NCBI GenBank assembly: GCA_963545585.1
Contig: CAUUKX010000041.1
Span: forward strand, 1-16,993
Origin: W11650 sp963545585
Lineage (GTDB): Bacteria > Bacillota > Clostridia > Lachnospirales > Vallitaleaceae
DNA: 16,993 nucleotides
Direction: 5' to 3'
A program made the position numbers and the translations under genes. The first letter of the stretch is position 1; each line of letters opens with the position of its first letter. Under the pieces are notes generated by a model. It ran no database searches and was not told where the DNA came from. It saw only the letters and a program-made list of their open reading frames with translations. Below are positions 14,786 to 16,993 of the stretch, one piece after another.

Positions 14786-15319
14786 ATGATTTCACTATTG
14801 ATTGAAGATATTAAGCCCTGTATGAATGGCTTGCTGAAAGATACAGTATTTGATGGTTTCCTGCTGCACTCTTTTGATTTAAAGGTGCTGACTGATTTTC
14901 ACGTTGACGGCGAAATCAACCGCCGTTACGCCGACGGCGAGACCGCAGACCCGGAAAATGCTTCGACCGAAAAAAACGAAACGGAAAGCAACGCCAAAAA
15001 ACCGGCTTACATTTCCTGGAAGGAAATACGGCCGGTTTTAACGGAAATTATCAAAGCCTATCGCACACCGCTGTCCATGCAGATTAGCTTTATCCTGACG
15101 GAAACCAGTATGGACAAGGTGCTGAAAAATACGCCGGAGTCTTTGCGCAGTATGGTGCAGTCCTTTTCCTTTCGCCTGCACTTTGAAAACAATCTGCTCC
15201 GGCTGATTACTGCCACTAATTATAAAGGCTTTCTGCCCGATAAATCGGCCGAGCACAGCTTTGACGTTTCGATGAAGCAGTTCTTATCCCATTACGGCTA
15301 TATTTTCCGCGAGGAATAG
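14786..15319 (+). CDS. DUF5721-like protein of unknown function
   Basis: A 177-residue cytoplasmic protein with no catalytic motif that I recognise. It begins MISLLIEDIKPCMNGLLKD and has an N-terminal section (1-50) ending in DGEINRRYADGE, an acidic/polar low-complexity linker (about 48-75, rich in Glu, Asn, Thr and Lys), then a conserved-looking part: ISWKEIRPVLTEIIKAYRTP, SFRLHFENNLLRLITAT and FLSHYGY. The WKEIRP...KGxRTP-like pattern and overall order recall DUF5721 proteins from Lachnospiraceae; this is from memory. The ATG at 14786 is chosen because AGAAAGGA lies just upstream; an earlier ATG at 14711 lies inside the inverted repeat and lacks a site. It probably follows recQ in the same transcript. 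Confidence 0.7.
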   Translation: MISLLIEDIKPCMNGLLKDTVFDGFLLHSFDLKVLTDFHVDGEINRRYADGETADPENASTEKNETESNAKKPAYISWKEIRPVLTEIIKAYRTPLSMQISFILTETSMDKVLKNTPESLRSMVQSFSFRLHFENNLLRLITATNYKGFLPDKSAEHSFDVSMKQFLSHYGYIFREE

Positions 15320-15343
15320 AAGTGCACAAATAAAATATTACTT

Positions 15344-15496
15344 ACTCAACTTTCCCATAGTCTTTTTTGCCTCTATCCCGCTCAGAGAGCGGGTGCATGG
15401 ACCCACTCTCGCGATTTTCTTCGCAAATCGCATTCCGTTCCTGCCCATGCAACGAGCCTAAAAAAGACTGTTCTGACGAACATGGGAAAGTTGAGT
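15344..15496 (-). repeat. MITE-like inverted-repeat element, copy 2 (between DUF5721-like gene and galK)
   Basis: A 153-bp element homologous to copy 1 in opposite orientation. Terminal inverted repeats are ACTCAACTTTCCC (15344-15356) and its complement (15484-15496), extending imperfectly through AGTCTTTTTT on both arms. An 8-bp direct repeat ATTACTTA occurs at 15337-15344 and 15499-15506, but it is not flush with the right end, so a target duplication is less certain than in copy 1. The shared core includes the long stem TGCATGGAC/GCCCATGCA (15394-15402 with 15443-15451) around a hairpin at 15411-15431. In place of modules A and B there is a 7-bp CCCGCTC/GAGCGGG hairpin (15377-15393). No coding potential. 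Confidence 0.8.
15460..15482 (-). terminator. Weak terminator-like hairpin downstream of galK
   Basis: On the minus strand TGTTC, loop GTCA, GAACA, GTC, then six T. It starts 17 nt past the galK stop and belongs to repeat copy 2. A 5-bp stem is short for a terminator, though the larger inverted repeat around it may help. It is the exact counterpart of 4132-4154. Confidence 0.4.
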
Positions 15497-15499
15497 TAA

Positions 15500-16687
15500 T
15501 TACTTAACTTCCTGTGCGCCACCACCAATATTGACGATATAAAACTCCGGTGTCAGTCCCGTCCGGCGCCGATAGTTTTCACCCACTTCCCGGCGGAAAC
15601 GCTCGATCGCCTCTTTTTTAACCAGACTGACCGTACAGCCGCCAAAGCCGGCGCCGGTCATTCGTGCCCCATACACGCCGTCAATTTTGCGGGCTTCTTC
15701 GACCATCGTGTCTAACTCAACGCCGGTTACATCATAAAGATCGCGCAGTGAGTCATGGGAAGCATTTAAAAGCTGCCCGAACCGAGCCATATCATTTTTT
15801 TGCAAAACAGCTACTGCTTCTTTGACCCGGGCATTTTCCATGACAGCATGTTCCGCCCGCCGGCAAATGGTATCATCAGTGATGACGCTCCTTACTTCTT
15901 CCCATTCCGCAGCTGATAATTCGCATAAATGCTGAATCTTTTTGACCTTTTGCAGCTCAGCCAGCGCCCGGTTGCACTCCTTGCGTCTTTCATTGTACTT
16001 AGAATCCGCCAGTCCTCTTTTTTTATTGGTATTGCCGATAATCAGCACCAAATCCCCCAACACGCAAGGAACATATTCATAGTTTAAATTGCTGGTATCC
16101 AGATAAATCGCGCAGTTCTCCCGACCCATACCAACCGCAAACTGATCCATAATTCCGCTGTTTACGCCGTTAAACGTATTTTCTGCTTTTTGGCAAAGCT
16201 GAACTATGGTTACCATGTCTAACTCCAGATTCCACAGCTGATTGACCACCGTGGCTGTCAGCACCTCTAACGAAGCCGATGAACTAAGGCCTGAGCCATT
16301 AGGGATATTGCCGTGATAGAGGATATCCATGCCGCCGATGACTCCGGCATCCCGCCCTTCAGCTGCCAAATATTCCTGAATTTGCAGAATGGTTCCTTTC
16401 GGGTAATTCGTCCATCCATCTTTTTCCTCATAACAAATCCGGCTGATATCCACCTGATTTTTCAGCTCCATATTAGTCGAAACAAAGCGCACCAGCGTAT
16501 CTTCCCGCGGACGAACCAGTGCGTATGTACCGATATCCAAAGCACAGGGGAAAACCCTCCCGCCGTTATAATCAATATGCTCGCCAATCAGATTAACCCG
16601 ACCCGGTGTAAAAAAGCGACGCTGCTCCCCGCCTTTACCAAACTCCTGATTAAACCGCTCTGTCAATTCTTGCCAAATTTTCTCCAT
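15500..16687 (-). CDS. galK: Galactokinase
   Basis: Phosphorylates alpha-D-galactose at C1 with ATP, the entry step of the Leloir pathway, in the cytoplasm. The 395-residue GHMP kinase shows the galactokinase signature PGRVNLIGEHIDYNGG (28-43), the ATP-binding glycine/serine loop NGSGLSSSASLE (about 127-140) and motif III MTGAGFGGC (about 339-348). Length is normal. The ATG at 16687 has AGGAGAG upstream. No galT, galE or transporter is in the window, so the remaining pathway genes would be elsewhere. The gene converges on the DUF5721-like gene with repeat copy 2 between them; a weak promoter is proposed at 16730-16760. Confidence 0.96.
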   Translation of the reverse strand: MEKIWQELTERFNQEFGKGGEQRRFFTPGRVNLIGEHIDYNGGRVFPCALDIGTYALVRPREDTLVRFVSTNMELKNQVDISRICYEEKDGWTNYPKGTILQIQEYLAAEGRDAGVIGGMDILYHGNIPNGSGLSSSASLEVLTATVVNQLWNLELDMVTIVQLCQKAENTFNGVNSGIMDQFAVGMGRENCAIYLDTSNLNYEYVPCVLGDLVLIIGNTNKKRGLADSKYNERRKECNRALAELQKVKKIQHLCELSAAEWEEVRSVITDDTICRRAEHAVMENARVKEAVAVLQKNDMARFGQLLNASHDSLRDLYDVTGVELDTMVEEARKIDGVYGARMTGAGFGGCTVSLVKKEAIERFRREVGENYRRRTGLTPEFYIVNIGGGAQEVK

Positions 16688-16729
16688 AACATTCTCTCCT
16701 ATTCTGTGATTACCGTTTTCTTACCATTT

Positions 16730-16760
16730 ATTATCTGATTTGACATAACCGTTCCGACAA
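16730..16760 (-). promoter_or_regulatory. Weak candidate promoter of galK with AACGGT-type motifs
   Basis: Minus-strand TTGTCG (16760-16755), a 19-nt spacer and GATAAT (16735-16730). The spacer contains AACGGTTAT. Related sequences AACGGTAAT (minus, just downstream) and AACGGTTTTA (plus, around 16844) occur nearby, so an operator is possible. Spacing and -35 are imperfect. Confidence 0.28.
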
Positions 16761-16874
16761 CCACATATCCCCATCTCTGCTTAACGCCTGCACTTCTAAT
16801 TCGCTGACACTTTAGCAAATTACAAGGAGCTTTCCTGATTGGTAACGGTTTTATGTTAAATTTTCTACTATTGC

Positions 16875-16993
16875 TTATCCGATTTGAACGGCTTCTTCAA
16901 TCAGCTTTTTCTTCAAATGATACAGCGGCAAAGATAGGTCTACATATAACTTCTGCGGAAAGTTTAAACGCTTGGACTCTTCCCAAACCGTTT
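16875..16993 (-). CDS. pncB: C-terminal fragment resembling nicotinate phosphoribosyltransferase (5' part beyond window)
   Basis: Thirty-nine codons enter from the right edge and stop at TAA (16877-16875). The translation includes VWEESKRLNFPQ, LYVDLSLPLY and HLKKKLIEEAVQ. The order W-E-x-x-KR...P...VDLS...L...K..L matches, from memory, the C-terminus of the Bacillota nicotinate phosphoribosyltransferase family, which makes nicotinate mononucleotide in NAD salvage. The evidence is short and rests on one conserved block. The gene is upstream of galK on the same strand with a 187-nt gap, so the two are probably separate units. Confidence 0.6.
   Translation of the reverse strand, partial: TVWEESKRLNFPQKLYVDLSLPLYHLKKKLIEEAVQIG

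Overview
The window reads as a chromosomal segment of a low-to-mid GC Gram-positive anaerobe, most likely class Clostridia (Lachnospiraceae or a near relative). The basis is the strong AGGAGG-type ribosome binding sites, consensus sigma-A promoters, an oligopeptide ABC transporter, tryptophanase, a YheO-type PAS/HTH regulator, a DUF5721-like protein and a Clostridia-style Amidase_3 enzyme. This placement is inference from gene content; no rRNA or other phylogenetic marker is present.

Layout. Positions 1-3838 (minus strand) hold an oppB-oppC-oppD-oppF oligopeptide/dipeptide permease operon; oppF runs off the left edge. A 602-base divergent intergenic region (3839-4440) has back-to-back sigma-A promoters for opp and for tnaA, and the tnaA leader carries a 196-bp terminal-inverted-repeat element. 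Next on the plus strand come tryptophanase (4441-5826), a PAS/HTH regulator (5980-6621), a ~180-nt cluster of hairpins (6643-6823) and an APH-fold kinase-like protein (6879-8006). On the minus strand follow a phosphohexomutase (8003-9415), a secreted N-acetylmuramoyl-L-alanine amidase (9467-11194) and an AT-rich secreted protein of unknown function (11516-12346) with its own consensus promoter and terminator. On the plus strand are recQ (12853-14640) and a DUF5721-like gene (14786-15319). A second copy of the inverted-repeat element (15344-15496) lies between that gene and the convergent galK (15500-16687). The last 119 bases are the 3' end of a gene resembling nicotinate phosphoribosyltransferase.

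How the genes may work together. Peptide import by Opp, tryptophan cleavage to indole, pyruvate and ammonia by TnaA, and the adjacent PAS/HTH regulator make a plausible amino-acid catabolism neighbourhood. Galactokinase and the phosphohexomutase handle sugar phosphates but are in separate transcription units. The rest is housekeeping (cell-wall hydrolysis, DNA repair, NAD synthesis).

The most unusual content is non-coding. Two copies of a modular, hairpin-rich, MITE-like element share terminal inverted repeats, a terminator-like hairpin and a central stem with a compensatory base change, but carry different internal hairpin modules. One copy forms most of the tnaA leader RNA. A third, unrelated-looking hairpin cluster at 6643-6823 uses the same style of GC-closed triloops. 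No CRISPR array, tRNA, rRNA, transposase or phage gene was seen.
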